From Paracoccus caeni (lineage in GTDB: Bacteria > Pseudomonadota > Alphaproteobacteria > Rhodobacterales > Rhodobacteraceae), in the NCBI RefSeq assembly GCF_016629665.1, contig NZ_JAEPRQ010000002.1, forward strand, positions 124,001 through 188,000: a stretch of 64,000 bases of DNA. Reading direction: 5' to 3'. Position numbers and translations under genes: made by a program. Of this stretch, positions 49,038 through 58,237 are shown one piece after another (position 1 is the first letter of the stretch; each line of letters opens with the position of its first letter). The notes beneath the pieces were generated by a model. It saw nothing but the letters and a program-made list of their open reading frames with translations. It had not been told where the DNA came from and ran no database searches.

Positions 49038-49241
49038 TCAGCTGTCGTCGTCGTCCGAAGCGACGGCCGCGATCACGCCGAGCAGCAGCAGGGCGGGAAC
49101 CACCAGGCCAGCGTTCGACGAAGCGGGTTTCTCTTCGACGACAACCGGCTCTACGTCGACGATAGGTGCGACATAGCCACCGGCCAGAGCCGAAGAAGCG
49201 GTCAGGCCGAGAGCGGCAGCGAAAGTAGCGAATTTGGTCAT
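49038..49241 (-). CDS. Small exported/membrane protein
   Basis: A 67-residue protein: signal peptide ('MTKFATFAAALGLTASSALA'), a short acidic, valine/proline-rich linker ('PIVDVEPVVVEEKPASS'), a hydrophobic helix (~46-61, 'LVVPALLLLGVIAAVA') and an Asp-rich end ('SDDDDS'). I recall similar tiny proteins in Rhodobacteraceae, sometimes misnamed ferrochelatase. The ATG at 49241 follows GGAG; two earlier in-frame ATGs lack spacing. Function unknown; the twin terminators hint at high expression. Confidence 0.75.
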   Translation of the reverse strand: MTKFATFAAALGLTASSALAGGYVAPIVDVEPVVVEEKPASSNAGLVVPALLLLGVIAAVASDDDDS

Positions 49242-49439
49242 GATCATGCTCCGTTTCGTTTGAAGGCTGCCGTCTCCGGCAACATCGCTGCGACAGTTAC
49301 ACAAACCCGAACGGTTGAAAAGCAGCATTAAATCAAATCCGATCCGGGGTCATGCCGACTGTTGCATAATGGCCAACACCTTGCTGTGCCCCTGGTTCCG
49401 AAGCCTGCGGGCGGTCCGGTGAAGTGTTGCAATCCTGCA

Positions 49440-50222
49440 CTAATTGCGTCGGAAAACCAAGGAAAATGCGAAGAATGCTGCAGCTGCAGCCACGATAGAG
49501 GGCCCCGCTGGCGTATCCAGGTGCAAACTTGACCAAAGACCCGCCAGAACCGAGATCGCAGCGATCAACGAGGCATGCGCGGCCATCCGCTCGGGCGTTC
49601 GCGCCAATCCGCGAGCAGCCGCCGATGGCACGATCAAAATAGCCGAAATCAGCAGCGATCCGACCACTCGAATCGACAGCGCAACGACAATCGCCAGTGC
49701 AATCGACAGGACAAGCCGCTCGAATCGCGGATCGATTCCCGCGGCCATGGCCAGTTCCTCGTTCAGCGTCGCGGTCAGCAGCCGCTGCCAGCGCCAGACC
49801 AGCAGCGCCAGCACCGCCAGCGACCCGCCCCAGATCAGTAGAAGATCGGTTTTGCCGACCAGAAGGATGTCCCCGAAGAGATAGGCTGACAGATCCGACC
49901 GCGCCGTCGGCACGAAGCTGATCGCAACCAGACCGATCGCCAGCGCCGAATGCGCCATCACCCCCAGAACCGTGTCCATCGCCTGCCCGCGCGAGACCAG
50001 CGCCGTCACCACCAGCGCCATGGTCAGCGCAACCAGCAACGTCCCGGCATAGATCGACAGATTGAACGCCAGCGCCAACGCCACGCCCAGAATGGCGGCA
50101 TGAGCGGTCGAGTCGCCGAAATAGGCCATCCGCCGCCAGACCACGAAACTGCCCAACGGCCCCGCGACCAGCGCAAGGCCAATCCCGGCCAGCAGCGCCC
50201 GAATGAAGAAATCGTCCAGCAT
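49440..50222 (-). CDS. znuB: Zinc ABC transporter permease ZnuB
   Basis: A 260-residue permease with seven to eight hydrophobic segments and the family loop 'GDSTAHAAILGVALA' (~37-51). It forms the membrane channel for Zn2+ uptake with ZnuC and ZnuA. The start at 50222 ('MLDDFFIRALLAGIG') is the family N-terminus; the frame runs on upstream into znuC antisense to nothing useful. Third gene of zur-znuC-znuB, 31 bases after znuC. Confidence 0.94.
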   Translation of the reverse strand: MLDDFFIRALLAGIGLALVAGPLGSFVVWRRMAYFGDSTAHAAILGVALALAFNLSIYAGTLLVALTMALVVTALVSRGQAMDTVLGVMAHSALAIGLVAISFVPTARSDLSAYLFGDILLVGKTDLLLIWGGSLAVLALLVWRWQRLLTATLNEELAMAAGIDPRFERLVLSIALAIVVALSIRVVGSLLISAILIVPSAAARGLARTPERMAAHASLIAAISVLAGLWSSLHLDTPAGPSIVAAAAAFFAFSLVFRRN

Positions 50223-50253
50223 CGGATGCCCCTGCCTGTCCCGTCGCTCGCCG

Positions 50254-51042
50254 TCAGGCGCGCTGCTTTTCCGTATGGTGATGGCCGTGATCGTGATGAT
50301 GATGCGCCCCGTCGGCGCAATCATCGTCGTGGTCATGGTCGTGATGGTGTTCGTAAAGCGCCAGCGTGCCCTCGGAACCGCGTCCGAACAGCGCGCGGTA
50401 TTCCGGCGCACTACTGACATGCTGGGGCGTGCCCTCGCAGCAGATATGCCCGTTCAGGCAGATCACCCGGTCCGAGGCGCGCATCACCACCAGCAGATCG
50501 TGACTGACCATCAGCACGGCTGCCCCGGTTTCGCGCCTGACCTCTTCGATCAGTTTATAGAATGCCACGATGCCGGGCTGATCCAGCCCCTGTGTCGGCT
50601 CGTCCAGAACCAGCAGGTTCGGATCGTGCAACAGCGCCCGCGCCAGCAGGACACGCTGAAACTGACCGCCCGAAAGCTGGGTCAATTGCCGCTTCTCGAT
50701 CCCCTCAACCCCGGTTCGCGCCAGCGCCTGTGCCGCAAGCCCGTCGCTGACCCGCCGGGGCAAGGACAGAAACCGGCGCACCGTCATCGGGATCGCGGTG
50801 TCGATCTGCACCCGCTGCGGCACATAGCCGATACGCAGATCGCGCCGCCGCTCGATCCGGCCCGAGGCCAGCGGCATATGCCCCAGCAACGCCCGCACCA
50901 GCGAGGATTTGCCCGAGCCGTTCGGTCCGACCACGGTGATGATTTCCTGCGGATCGATGCGGAAATGGATGTCTTGCAGAACCGGCTCGGTGCTGCCGGG
51001 GCGCAGGATCGTCAGCCGCTCTGCCTCGATCAGCGCGGTCAT
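50254..51042 (-). CDS. znuC: Zinc ABC transporter ATPase ZnuC
   Basis: A 262-residue ABC ATPase: Walker A 'GPNGSGKSS' (~39-47), signature 'LSGGQFQR', Walker B 'LLVLDEPTQGLD', and H-loop 'MVSHD'. The C-terminus carries a His/Asp-rich tail ('HHHDHDHDDD' and 'HHHHDHGHHH'), a likely zinc-sensing or buffering extension. The start overlaps the zur stop by four bases. Confidence 0.95.
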   Translation of the reverse strand: MTALIEAERLTILRPGSTEPVLQDIHFRIDPQEIITVVGPNGSGKSSLVRALLGHMPLASGRIERRRDLRIGYVPQRVQIDTAIPMTVRRFLSLPRRVSDGLAAQALARTGVEGIEKRQLTQLSGGQFQRVLLARALLHDPNLLVLDEPTQGLDQPGIVAFYKLIEEVRRETGAAVLMVSHDLLVVMRASDRVICLNGHICCEGTPQHVSSAPEYRALFGRGSEGTLALYEHHHDHDHDDDCADGAHHHHDHGHHHTEKQRA

Positions 51043-51560
51043 TCGCGCCCGGCCTCGTCCGGTCCGGCAGCATCGGCGCAGGCAGGGCACAGGCCAAGCG
51101 CCTCGATCGTCACGCGCTCGACGGTGAAACCGGCATCCGTGGCCTGTTCGGTCAGGACCGCGCGTAGCGGCGCGCCCGGCAATTCGGCCAGCGTGTCGCA
51201 TTCGCGGCAGATCAGAAAGGCAGGCGCGTGATCGTGCCCCGGATGCAGACAGGCTGCAAAGGCGTTCAGGCGCTGCAGCCGATGTGCAAGCCCGTGCTGA
51301 ACCAGAAACTCCAGCGCGCGATAGGCCACCGGCGGCTGATGCCCGAAACCTTCCGAGCCAAGCCGTTCAAGGATCTCATAGGCGCCGATGGCCCGATGCG
51401 ATTCCAGCAGAATCTCAAGCGTGCGGCGGCGCACCGGCGTCAACCGGGCACCTTTGTCGGCAAGCCGCGATTCTGCCTCGTCCAACGCCCGTGTGCTACA
51501 CTGGTGATGGTCATGCGGGGTGAAAGCAGCGCCGGATATATCGATGTGCGGATCAGACAA
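51039..51560 (-). CDS. zur: Fur-family zinc uptake regulator Zur
   Basis: A 173-residue Fur-family repressor: winged helix ('LTPVRRRTLEILLESHRAIGAYEIL' region), 'HHQC' near the N-terminus, and paired Cys motifs 'CREC' and 'CPAC' for structural zinc. With Zn2+ bound it should repress znu genes through the palindrome at 51591-51605. I chose a TTG start (51560), which gives 'MSDPHIDISGAAFTPHDHHQ'; an upstream ATG (51629) would place the operator inside the gene. First of zur-znuC-znuB. Confidence 0.92.
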   Translation of the reverse strand: MSDPHIDISGAAFTPHDHHQCSTRALDEAESRLADKGARLTPVRRRTLEILLESHRAIGAYEILERLGSEGFGHQPPVAYRALEFLVQHGLAHRLQRLNAFAACLHPGHDHAPAFLICRECDTLAELPGAPLRAVLTEQATDAGFTVERVTIEALGLCPACADAAGPDEAGRE

Positions 51561-51590
51561 TTTTGTTACTTTATTACGTTCTGATTGACT

Positions 51591-51605
51591 TGTTATGCTA
51601 TAACA
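51591..51605. promoter_or_regulatory. Zur-binding palindrome
   Basis: TGTTAT-gct-ATAACA, a perfect 15-bp dyad with the alphaproteobacterial Zur half-site GTTAT/ATAAC, midway between divergent zur and znuA (31 and 42 bases from the starts). One site can control both transcripts. Confidence 0.8.
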
Positions 51606-51646
51606 CAGATAGGTAACCGCCCGCAACAAATCCAGGATTTGCCTCC

Positions 51647-52720
<1,074 letters not shown>

Positions 52721-52798
52721 ATCAAGCCTCAAACGGCAGGCAGGATGACCTCTGACGAGAAAATCTTGCCTGTCGAAAAATTTCCGACTATTTTACTT

Positions 52799-52822
52799 TG
52801 ACAATCCAGAGCAAATTTGTCA
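52799..52822. promoter_or_regulatory. Inverted repeat before hemP
   Basis: TGACAA-N12-TTGTCA, 40 bases before the hemP start, next to an AT-rich stretch. HemP genes are usually iron-regulated, so this may be an iron-responsive operator, but it does not match an Irr or Fur consensus I can name. Confidence 0.35.
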
Positions 52823-52861
52823 GATTTGACGAAAGTGGTTCAAAACATGAAGAGGCCAAGC

Positions 52862-53038
52862 ATGACCGCCGCACGCCCTGCCGATTTCACGCCTCCCGGC
52901 ACCAGCGCCCTGGCGCGGATTCCGCAACATGACGCAAACGAGTTAACGCGTGGCGGCAATCAGGCACTGATCATTCTGGATGACCAGATCTATCAGCTTC
53001 GCATCACGCGGGCTGGAAAGCTGATCCTCACCAAGTGA
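52862..53038 (+). CDS. hemP: Hemin uptake protein HemP
   Basis: A 58-residue protein ending with the HemP signature 'NQALIILDDQIYQLRITRAG' and 'KLILTK'. HemP/HmuP proteins are small positive regulators or accessory factors of haem uptake under iron limitation. The ATG at 52862 has GAGG six bases upstream; an ATG five codons earlier has none. No haem transport genes are adjacent. Confidence 0.88.
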   Translation: MTAARPADFTPPGTSALARIPQHDANELTRGGNQALIILDDQIYQLRITRAGKLILTK

Positions 53039-53104
53039 CGGCATTCCTGCGGACCGGCGCATCATCTGCGCCGGACCGATCAGATATTTCATCAAATCAT
53101 TGAC

Positions 53105-54748
53105 CTAGCCGCGCGGTTTCCCTCCTGAACGACCGCCCGGTTTTCCGGAAGGCCGCCCACCGGGCCCGCCGGAAGGCTTGCCGCGTCCGCGATCCGACAA
53201 TCCCGGCTTTCCCTCAGCCTTGGGATTGCGGAACGGCTTGCTTTCCGAACTGCTGCGCCCAGGTTTCCCTGCAAATCCGTCGCGTGACCCGGATTGCCCC
53301 GGCCGGCCCTTCGGCTTGCCGAATGCGGGCTTGCCCGCGCCCGAGCGACCGCCCGGTTTGCCCGCATCATCCTCTCGCCGCGAGAACGCGGGACGATCAC
53401 GATAGTCGCCTTCGCGACCACCTTCTGCCGCCTCACGCGGACGCCGCTCGCCGCCGTTCCAGCCGCGCGGGCCACCCTCACGTGCAGCGCCGTCACGCGG
53501 ACCGGACTGACCGGGCCGACCCGAAGGCTTGCCGAATCCCGGCTTGCCCGAACCGGACCGAGCGCCCGGCTTGCCGCCATCACCATCGCGCCGCGACGAC
53601 GCAGGACGATCACGGTAGCCACCTTCGCGCGCACCTTCTGCCGCCTCGCGGGGGTGCCGCTCGCGGCTGTTCCAGTCGCGCGATCCGCCGTCACGCGCCG
53701 ATCCGTCACGCGGACCCGGCTTGCCCGAACGCGATTCGCCACGTTCACCGCCTGCAGGTTTCGCGCCAAAGCGGCGCGGACGCTCGGCATCGCCATCCCG
53801 CGATTCGCCACGCCCGGCAAAGCGCGGCGCACCTCCGGCAGGTTTCGGGCCGTCGGCGCGGAAACTGCGGCGCGGCGCACCCTCGGCATCGCCGCTGCGG
53901 AAAGGCTTGCGCGGACCACCCTCGGCCCTGTCGGCGCCACGGTCGGCACCGCGCGGACGCATCTCGCGCTCTTTCTCGATCGCCTCGCCGGTCAAAAGGC
54001 CGCCCAACTGATCGCGCAGAACCCGCCGCTTCACTTCCGAAACCTGGTTCTTTTCCAGCCCGACCAGCTTGAACGGGCCATATCCGATCCGGATCAGCCT
54101 GTTCACCTGCAGCCCGACATGCGCCATCGTCCGACGAATCTCGCGGTTTTTGCCCTCGCGGATGCCGACGGTCAGCCAGGCATTCGCGCCCTGCTGACTG
54201 TCCAGCTTGATCTCCATCGGTGCGAATTCCTCGCCATCGATGGTCACGCCACGGCGCAAAGGCGCAAAGGTCAGGTCGTTCGGCGTGCCATTCACCCGCA
54301 CCCGATACCGCCGCAGCCAGCCGGTCGAGGGCAGTTCAAGCCGCCGCTTCAGCTCGCCGTCATTGGTCAGCAGCAGCAACCCTTCGGAGTTAAGGTCAAG
54401 GCGGCCAATGGTCATCACCCGCGGCAAATCGCGCGGCAGGGCGTCAAAAACGGTCTGACGGCCACGCTCATCCGCTTCCGAGGTAACAAGCCCTATCGGT
54501 TTGTAATAAAGCCATAATCTTGTCTCTTGCGGCGCATCCATGCGCTTACCATCAATCGCGATCCGATCAGTGGACAGCACGTCCAATGCGGGCGAGGAGA
54601 TCCGCTCGCCGTTCACGGTGACGCGCCCTTCGACGATCATCCGCTCGGCCTCGCGACGGCTGGCGACGCCTGCGCGGGCCATCATCTTGGCGATCCGCTC
54701 GGCTTTTTCGGGTTCGGGATTGGGTGTGGGGGTATTGTCTTCGGTCAT
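53105..54748 (-). CDS. rRNA pseudouridine synthase (RluB/RsuA family) with long basic tail
   Basis: 547 residues. An S4 RNA-binding domain ('RIAKMMARAGVASRREAERM', ~17-36) precedes the catalytic domain, with the nucleophilic Asp in 'TIGRLDLNSEGLLLLTNDG' (~110-128) and 'GKNREIRRTMAHVG'. It converts a uridine of rRNA, probably 23S as in RluB, to pseudouridine. After ~residue 285 a low-complexity Arg/Gly/Asp/Pro/Lys tail follows, including two 71-residue tandem repeats (345-415, 416-486). The start at 54748 was chosen by domain position. Such tails occur in alphaproteobacterial RluB but this one is long. Confidence 0.92.
   Translation of the reverse strand: MTEDNTPTPNPEPEKAERIAKMMARAGVASRREAERMIVEGRVTVNGERISSPALDVLSTDRIAIDGKRMDAPQETRLWLYYKPIGLVTSEADERGRQTVFDALPRDLPRVMTIGRLDLNSEGLLLLTNDGELKRRLELPSTGWLRRYRVRVNGTPNDLTFAPLRRGVTIDGEEFAPMEIKLDSQQGANAWLTVGIREGKNREIRRTMAHVGLQVNRLIRIGYGPFKLVGLEKNQVSEVKRRVLRDQLGGLLTGEAIEKEREMRPRGADRGADRAEGGPRKPFRSGDAEGAPRRSFRADGPKPAGGAPRFAGRGESRDGDAERPRRFGAKPAGGERGESRSGKPGPRDGSARDGGSRDWNSRERHPREAAEGAREGGYRDRPASSRRDGDGGKPGARSGSGKPGFGKPSGRPGQSGPRDGAAREGGPRGWNGGERRPREAAEGGREGDYRDRPAFSRREDDAGKPGGRSGAGKPAFGKPKGRPGQSGSRDGFAGKPGRSSSESKPFRNPKAEGKPGLSDRGRGKPSGGPGGRPSGKPGGRSGGKPRG
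53291..53716 (-). repeat. Tandem 213-bp duplication in the pseudouridine synthase tail
   Basis: Units 53504-53716 and 53291-53503 encode aligned 71-residue repeats without gaps ('GPRDG..R.GG.R.WN..ER'). Several codons have diverged, so the duplication is not new. Confidence 0.85.
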
Positions 54749-54869
54749 TGCGCTGTCTCCTTCGCATCCCTGCGGTGGCAAGCGCCCTTGATACGCGAAG
54801 CGACCGACCGAGGAAAGCCGCAAACGCCGCCCGCTTGCGCTGTCGCCCGCCGCTTGCGATGAAGCGGGG

Positions 54870-55322
54870 ATGAGCGTGTTCACCTCACATATGGATGCAG
54901 CGCTGGCCGAGGCGCGTGCCGCCGCCGGACGGGGCGAGGTTCCGGTCGGCGCGGTGGTCGTCGCACCCGATGGCCGCATCGTCGCCGCAGCCGGCAACCG
55001 CACCCGAGAGCTGTCCGACCCGACCGCCCATGCCGAAATTCTGGCGATCCGCGCCGCCTGCGCCGCCGCCGGGTCCGAGCGCCTGCCCGACCACGATCTC
55101 TGGGTGACGCTGGAGCCCTGCCCCATGTGCGCCGCGGCCATTTCCGCCGCGCGGATCGGCAGGCTTTATTACGGCGCGGGCGATCCGCGCATGGGCGGGG
55201 TTGCGCATGGTGCGCGCGTGTTCGATCATCCGCAATGTCATCACCGCCCGCAGATCTATGACGGGCTTGGCGCTGCGGATGCCCGCGCGTTGTTACAGGA
55301 TTTCTTTGCGAGGCGCCGATGA
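54870..55322 (+). CDS. tadA: tRNA-specific adenosine deaminase
   Basis: A 150-residue zinc deaminase that makes the wobble inosine of tRNA-Arg(ACG). Catalytic His54-Ala-Glu56 ('PTAHAEILAI') and Cys84-x-x-Cys87 ('LEPCPMCAAA') are present. An ATG seven codons later (54891) is a possible alternative start. The stop overlaps the HAD gene by four bases. Divergent from the pseudouridine synthase gene, so two RNA-modification genes share a spacer. Confidence 0.95.
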   Translation: MSVFTSHMDAALAEARAAAGRGEVPVGAVVVAPDGRIVAAAGNRTRELSDPTAHAEILAIRAACAAAGSERLPDHDLWVTLEPCPMCAAAISAARIGRLYYGAGDPRMGGVAHGARVFDHPQCHHRPQIYDGLGAADARALLQDFFARRR

Positions 55323-55921
55323 AACATATCGTCTTTGATCTTGGTCAGGTGCTGATCCACTGGGACCCCGTCCACGCCTTCAGCGATCATTTCGACGATC
55401 ACGATGCCACACGCCAGTGGTTCGACAAGATCGGCTTCAATGACTGGAACCGCGCGCAGGACGGTGGCCGCTCTTTCGCGGACGGTCTCGCCCATGCGCG
55501 CAAGCAGCATGGCGATCTGGCCGATCCGCTGACCGGCTATCTGAACGGCTTCCCGCACACGATCACTCAGCCCGTCCCCGGCACATGGGAGCTTGCGGAT
55601 GAGTTGAAAGCCTCGGGCCACCGGCTTTTCGCGATCACCAACTGGGGGGCCGAGACCTGGGACGCGGCGACGCGCCAATATCCCCGACTACTGGATTTGT
55701 TCGAGGATATCGTCATCTCCGGCGTCGAGGGCATCCTGAAACCCGAAGCCGCCATCTATCTGCGCCTCTGTGAACGCAACGGTCTGCGCGCCGAAGATTG
55801 CATCTTCATCGACGACAGCCGCGCGAATGCCGACGGCGCCCGACAGGTCGGCATGGACGGCATCCATTTTTCGGACGCCGCGCAACTGCGCGAGGATTTG
55901 CGCGCCCGCGGCATCGGATAG
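55319..55921 (+). CDS. HAD-superfamily phosphatase (YihX-like)
   Basis: A 200-residue HAD-IA hydrolase. Motif I is 'VFDLGQVLIHWDP' with nucleophile Asp7; motif II Thr/Ser lies in 'FAITNWG'; motif III Lys is in 'GILKPEAAIY'; motif IV is 'CIFIDDSRANADGA'. The sequence resembles small sugar-phosphate phosphatases such as YihX, but the substrate cannot be inferred. Translationally coupled to tadA (ATGA). Confidence 0.88.
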   Translation: MKHIVFDLGQVLIHWDPVHAFSDHFDDHDATRQWFDKIGFNDWNRAQDGGRSFADGLAHARKQHGDLADPLTGYLNGFPHTITQPVPGTWELADELKASGHRLFAITNWGAETWDAATRQYPRLLDLFEDIVISGVEGILKPEAAIYLRLCERNGLRAEDCIFIDDSRANADGARQVGMDGIHFSDAAQLREDLRARGIG

Positions 55922-55960
55922 CTTGATCCTTCCCGCCGCTCCGCCTATACGGTTCGCAGC

Positions 55961-56034
55961 GCGGGTGTAGCTCAATGGTAGAGCAGCAGCCTTCCAAGCT
56001 GAATACGTGGGTTCGATTCCCATCACCCGCTCCA
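55961..56034 (+). tRNA. tRNA-Gly(UCC)
   Basis: A full cloverleaf: acceptor GCGGGTG pairs with CACCCGC, D-arm GCTC...GAGC, anticodon loop CTTCCAA with TCC at 55993-55995, T-arm with GTTCGATTC, and encoded TCCA end. The phage integrase gene begins right after, facing it, so the 3' part of the tRNA is the likely attachment site. Confidence 0.95.
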
Positions 56035-56110
56035 TCCTCAAAATTATTATGCTTTATTTTTATCGGGTTACGGCGCGATGTGTCCCACGCCAGAAACGTC
56101 CGTGGGACAC

Positions 56111-57190
56111 TTACCAATCCATGACCTCAAGAGCGGTCATCGCATCACGTGCGAGTCGCCACCTCTCGACGCCCTTTGTATAGACCTCAGATGTCTTAGC
56201 CTGAGTATGACCGTGAACGGTCATGATCTGATATTGCGAGCATCCTTCCTGGGCCAGAAGGTGCGCTGCGGCCTTCCGTATCCCGTGAGATGACCGGTCC
56301 TCTAGCCCTGCGTCCCTGCACCAGCGGCGGAACATCTGCCCGAGCGAATCCGGCGTCGAAAACGGCTTTCCGCGATAGTTGAGAAGATAGGTCTCACCTG
56401 TCACCTTAGACGCCCTTGTGGCCTTGTAGAGTGGCGGCAACATAGGGATGGCGACCTTAGCTGAATCACGCTTGACCGGCTGCCATTGAAGAGCGCGAAC
56501 TCCCTCAATGGTGGTTTCATGCTGTCGCCCCAACCGAATTGCGTCCGATATCCGACAAGCGGTGAACATGAAGATTGTAAGGGCAAGATGTGCCGCGGTG
56601 CCGGGCTGATGATACTCCCTATACTTGCGGAGATCGTCGGGCGTCCATGGAATCGCGCCGCCTTTGCCTCGATCGATGCGAGCAATTCCGATTGCTGGAT
56701 TGACTGCGCATAGCCGCCTGTCCGCGGCCCATCTGTACATAGCGCGGATACCCTCGATCACGCTGTCGGCCCATGCCGGCGTTTCGATCATATCGTCACG
56801 CAACTCGACCAGTTTCGACTGCGGTATATCGAGCGCATAATCGGCATATTTTGATGTCAGCACCTTCATCACGCCACGGCGCTTTTTGAGGGTTAATGGC
56901 GACAGGGACCTGGCCTCGACGGCGCGCTCCATCGCCGCCAAGTGCTTTGCTGCCAGCCATCCTATTGAGCCTCGGATCGCGCGATCTTCAGGGGATGCCT
57001 CCGGCTCGATCCGGACCCCTGCCCTCGCAGCGTGGTAGATTTCGACGAACTGAGGATGTTCAGGGGTAACTGTCAGCGGGATACGTCGGGCCTTATCCCC
57101 TTCGACCCGCACCCGATAACGCACCGCGCCGGATGGAAGTTTTTCGCGCAGTAGCCCCGGATAGGCAATCTTCATGTCGTTCAGGTCCAC
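56111..57190 (-). CDS. int: Phage tyrosine integrase
   Basis: A 359-residue tyrosine recombinase with an N-terminal core-binding (SAM-like) domain and a C-terminal catalytic domain. Catalytic residues: Arg in 'TACRISDAIRL', His-x-x-Arg as 'SHGIRKAAAHLL', His in 'MTVHGHTQ', and the nucleophilic Tyr in 'SEVYTKG'. It lies 76 bases from tRNA-Gly, transcribed toward it, the classic arrangement at attL. It is last in the leftward prophage operon, overlapping the preceding gene. Confidence 0.93.
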   Translation of the reverse strand: MDLNDMKIAYPGLLREKLPSGAVRYRVRVEGDKARRIPLTVTPEHPQFVEIYHAARAGVRIEPEASPEDRAIRGSIGWLAAKHLAAMERAVEARSLSPLTLKKRRGVMKVLTSKYADYALDIPQSKLVELRDDMIETPAWADSVIEGIRAMYRWAADRRLCAVNPAIGIARIDRGKGGAIPWTPDDLRKYREYHQPGTAAHLALTIFMFTACRISDAIRLGRQHETTIEGVRALQWQPVKRDSAKVAIPMLPPLYKATRASKVTGETYLLNYRGKPFSTPDSLGQMFRRWCRDAGLEDRSSHGIRKAAAHLLAQEGCSQYQIMTVHGHTQAKTSEVYTKGVERWRLARDAMTALEVMDW

Positions 57191-57372
57191 GGAATCGGCT
57201 TCCTCTTATCGTGTTCCTGTTCAACTGTCGGCGCAACTGTCGGTTCAGGCATGATGCGGATGGTCCCCGCTTCGGTCACAATCTCGACCACAGCTCGAGG
57301 ATCCTCTGCGCGCGCCGCCCGGATAAACCGGCGAGCCTGCGCCTCGGTCATCACTGCGCGGCGCGCTGCCAT
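57181..57372 (-). CDS. Small prophage protein upstream of int
   Basis: 63 residues with a basic helical N-terminus ('MTEAQARRFIRAARAEDPRA') and a short beta-like middle ('VVEIVTEAGTIRIMPEP'). The start at 57372 has a GGGGAGG ribosome site and overlaps the preceding stop; the end overlaps int by ten bases. The position next to int would suit an excisionase, but no helix-turn-helix is visible. Confidence 0.65.
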   Translation of the reverse strand: MAARRAVMTEAQARRFIRAARAEDPRAVVEIVTEAGTIRIMPEPTVAPTVEQEHDKRKPIPWT

Positions 57373-57635
57373 CAGGGTTCCTCCCCCACGACACCTGCGA
57401 ACGATGCCGTTTGCGCAACCCCTGCCCTCTCCATCCATTTACCAAATGCCACGGCGAGCGCGCCCTGTACCACTTCGACAGACTTTGCCTCGCCCCGCTG
57501 GTCTGTGACGTAGCACCACCAAGTCGCCGGGCCATCGCCCTGAGGATAGACAGCACCGACCTTCGCGCCGCAGCTCATGGCAAGGATCCTGCCGTAGGTC
57601 GGCACGGACTGCTCGAATGTCAGTCTTGGCTTCAT
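57372..57635 (-). CDS. Prophage hypothetical protein
   Basis: An 87-residue protein of unknown family. It has aromatic-rich 'PATWWCYVTDQRGEAKSVE' in the middle, suggesting a small beta domain, and a C-terminal 'AFGKWMERAG' helix. It overlaps both neighbours by a few bases, consistent with a single early transcript. Confidence 0.6.
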   Translation of the reverse strand: MKPRLTFEQSVPTYGRILAMSCGAKVGAVYPQGDGPATWWCYVTDQRGEAKSVEVVQGALAVAFGKWMERAGVAQTASFAGVVGEEP

Positions 57636-58237
57636 GACGCGGCCTCAAACTTCTCGGTCTGGTTGCCCCAGATGTCGCGGCCTTCCCACCCCTCGCGCGC
57701 GAATAGCTCGCAGCCCCAGACATCGGGCAGCAGCTTGTCGATCATCTGGCGCATCTCTGGAGGTTTGCGGCTGTGCTCGCGGCGGATACCCTCGATCGCG
57801 TCAGGGATCGCCTCAGGCGCGACGATCAGGTTGCGCTGGCCCTTATCCCTGATCTTGGGATGCCCGATCTTGCCGACGATGAACGGCTCCGTCGCCGATC
57901 GAAGGCAATAGCCTGTGCCCATGTTGACGTTCCAGTGCCGCGTGCGCTTCGTCCAACTGCCGCCGGTCACATAGCGGAAGCCCCACGCCCTCATCACCTC
58001 TAGTGCCATCGGCAGGTGCGGCCACGTCGACCACATGAACAGCAGGCAATCAGGCCCGGCCAGATGGGTGACGGGCAAGGCCGCGATGTCCTCGGTGGGC
58101 ATGGTCTGATACTGCGCCTCGGGCGACTTGGCATAACCTGTCTCGGATCGCATCTCATACGACCACGGCGGGTCCGCGAGGATCGCGCCGTATTTCATGG
58201 GCGTAAGGGTGTCGAAGGGCCATTCATCGTTGATCAT
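57632..58237 (-). CDS. MT-A70 family DNA adenine methyltransferase
   Basis: A 201-residue SAM-dependent N6-adenine methyltransferase of the MT-A70 class. The catalytic motif 'ILADPPWSYE' is near residue 20, followed by 'FMWSTWPHLPMALEVMRAWGF' and the C-terminal 'LFAREGWEGRDIWGNQ' that supports SAM binding. Phages use such enzymes to mark their DNA against host restriction or to regulate genes. Overlaps both neighbours. Confidence 0.9.
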   Translation of the reverse strand: MINDEWPFDTLTPMKYGAILADPPWSYEMRSETGYAKSPEAQYQTMPTEDIAALPVTHLAGPDCLLFMWSTWPHLPMALEVMRAWGFRYVTGGSWTKRTRHWNVNMGTGYCLRSATEPFIVGKIGHPKIRDKGQRNLIVAPEAIPDAIEGIRREHSRKPPEMRQMIDKLLPDVWGCELFAREGWEGRDIWGNQTEKFEAAS

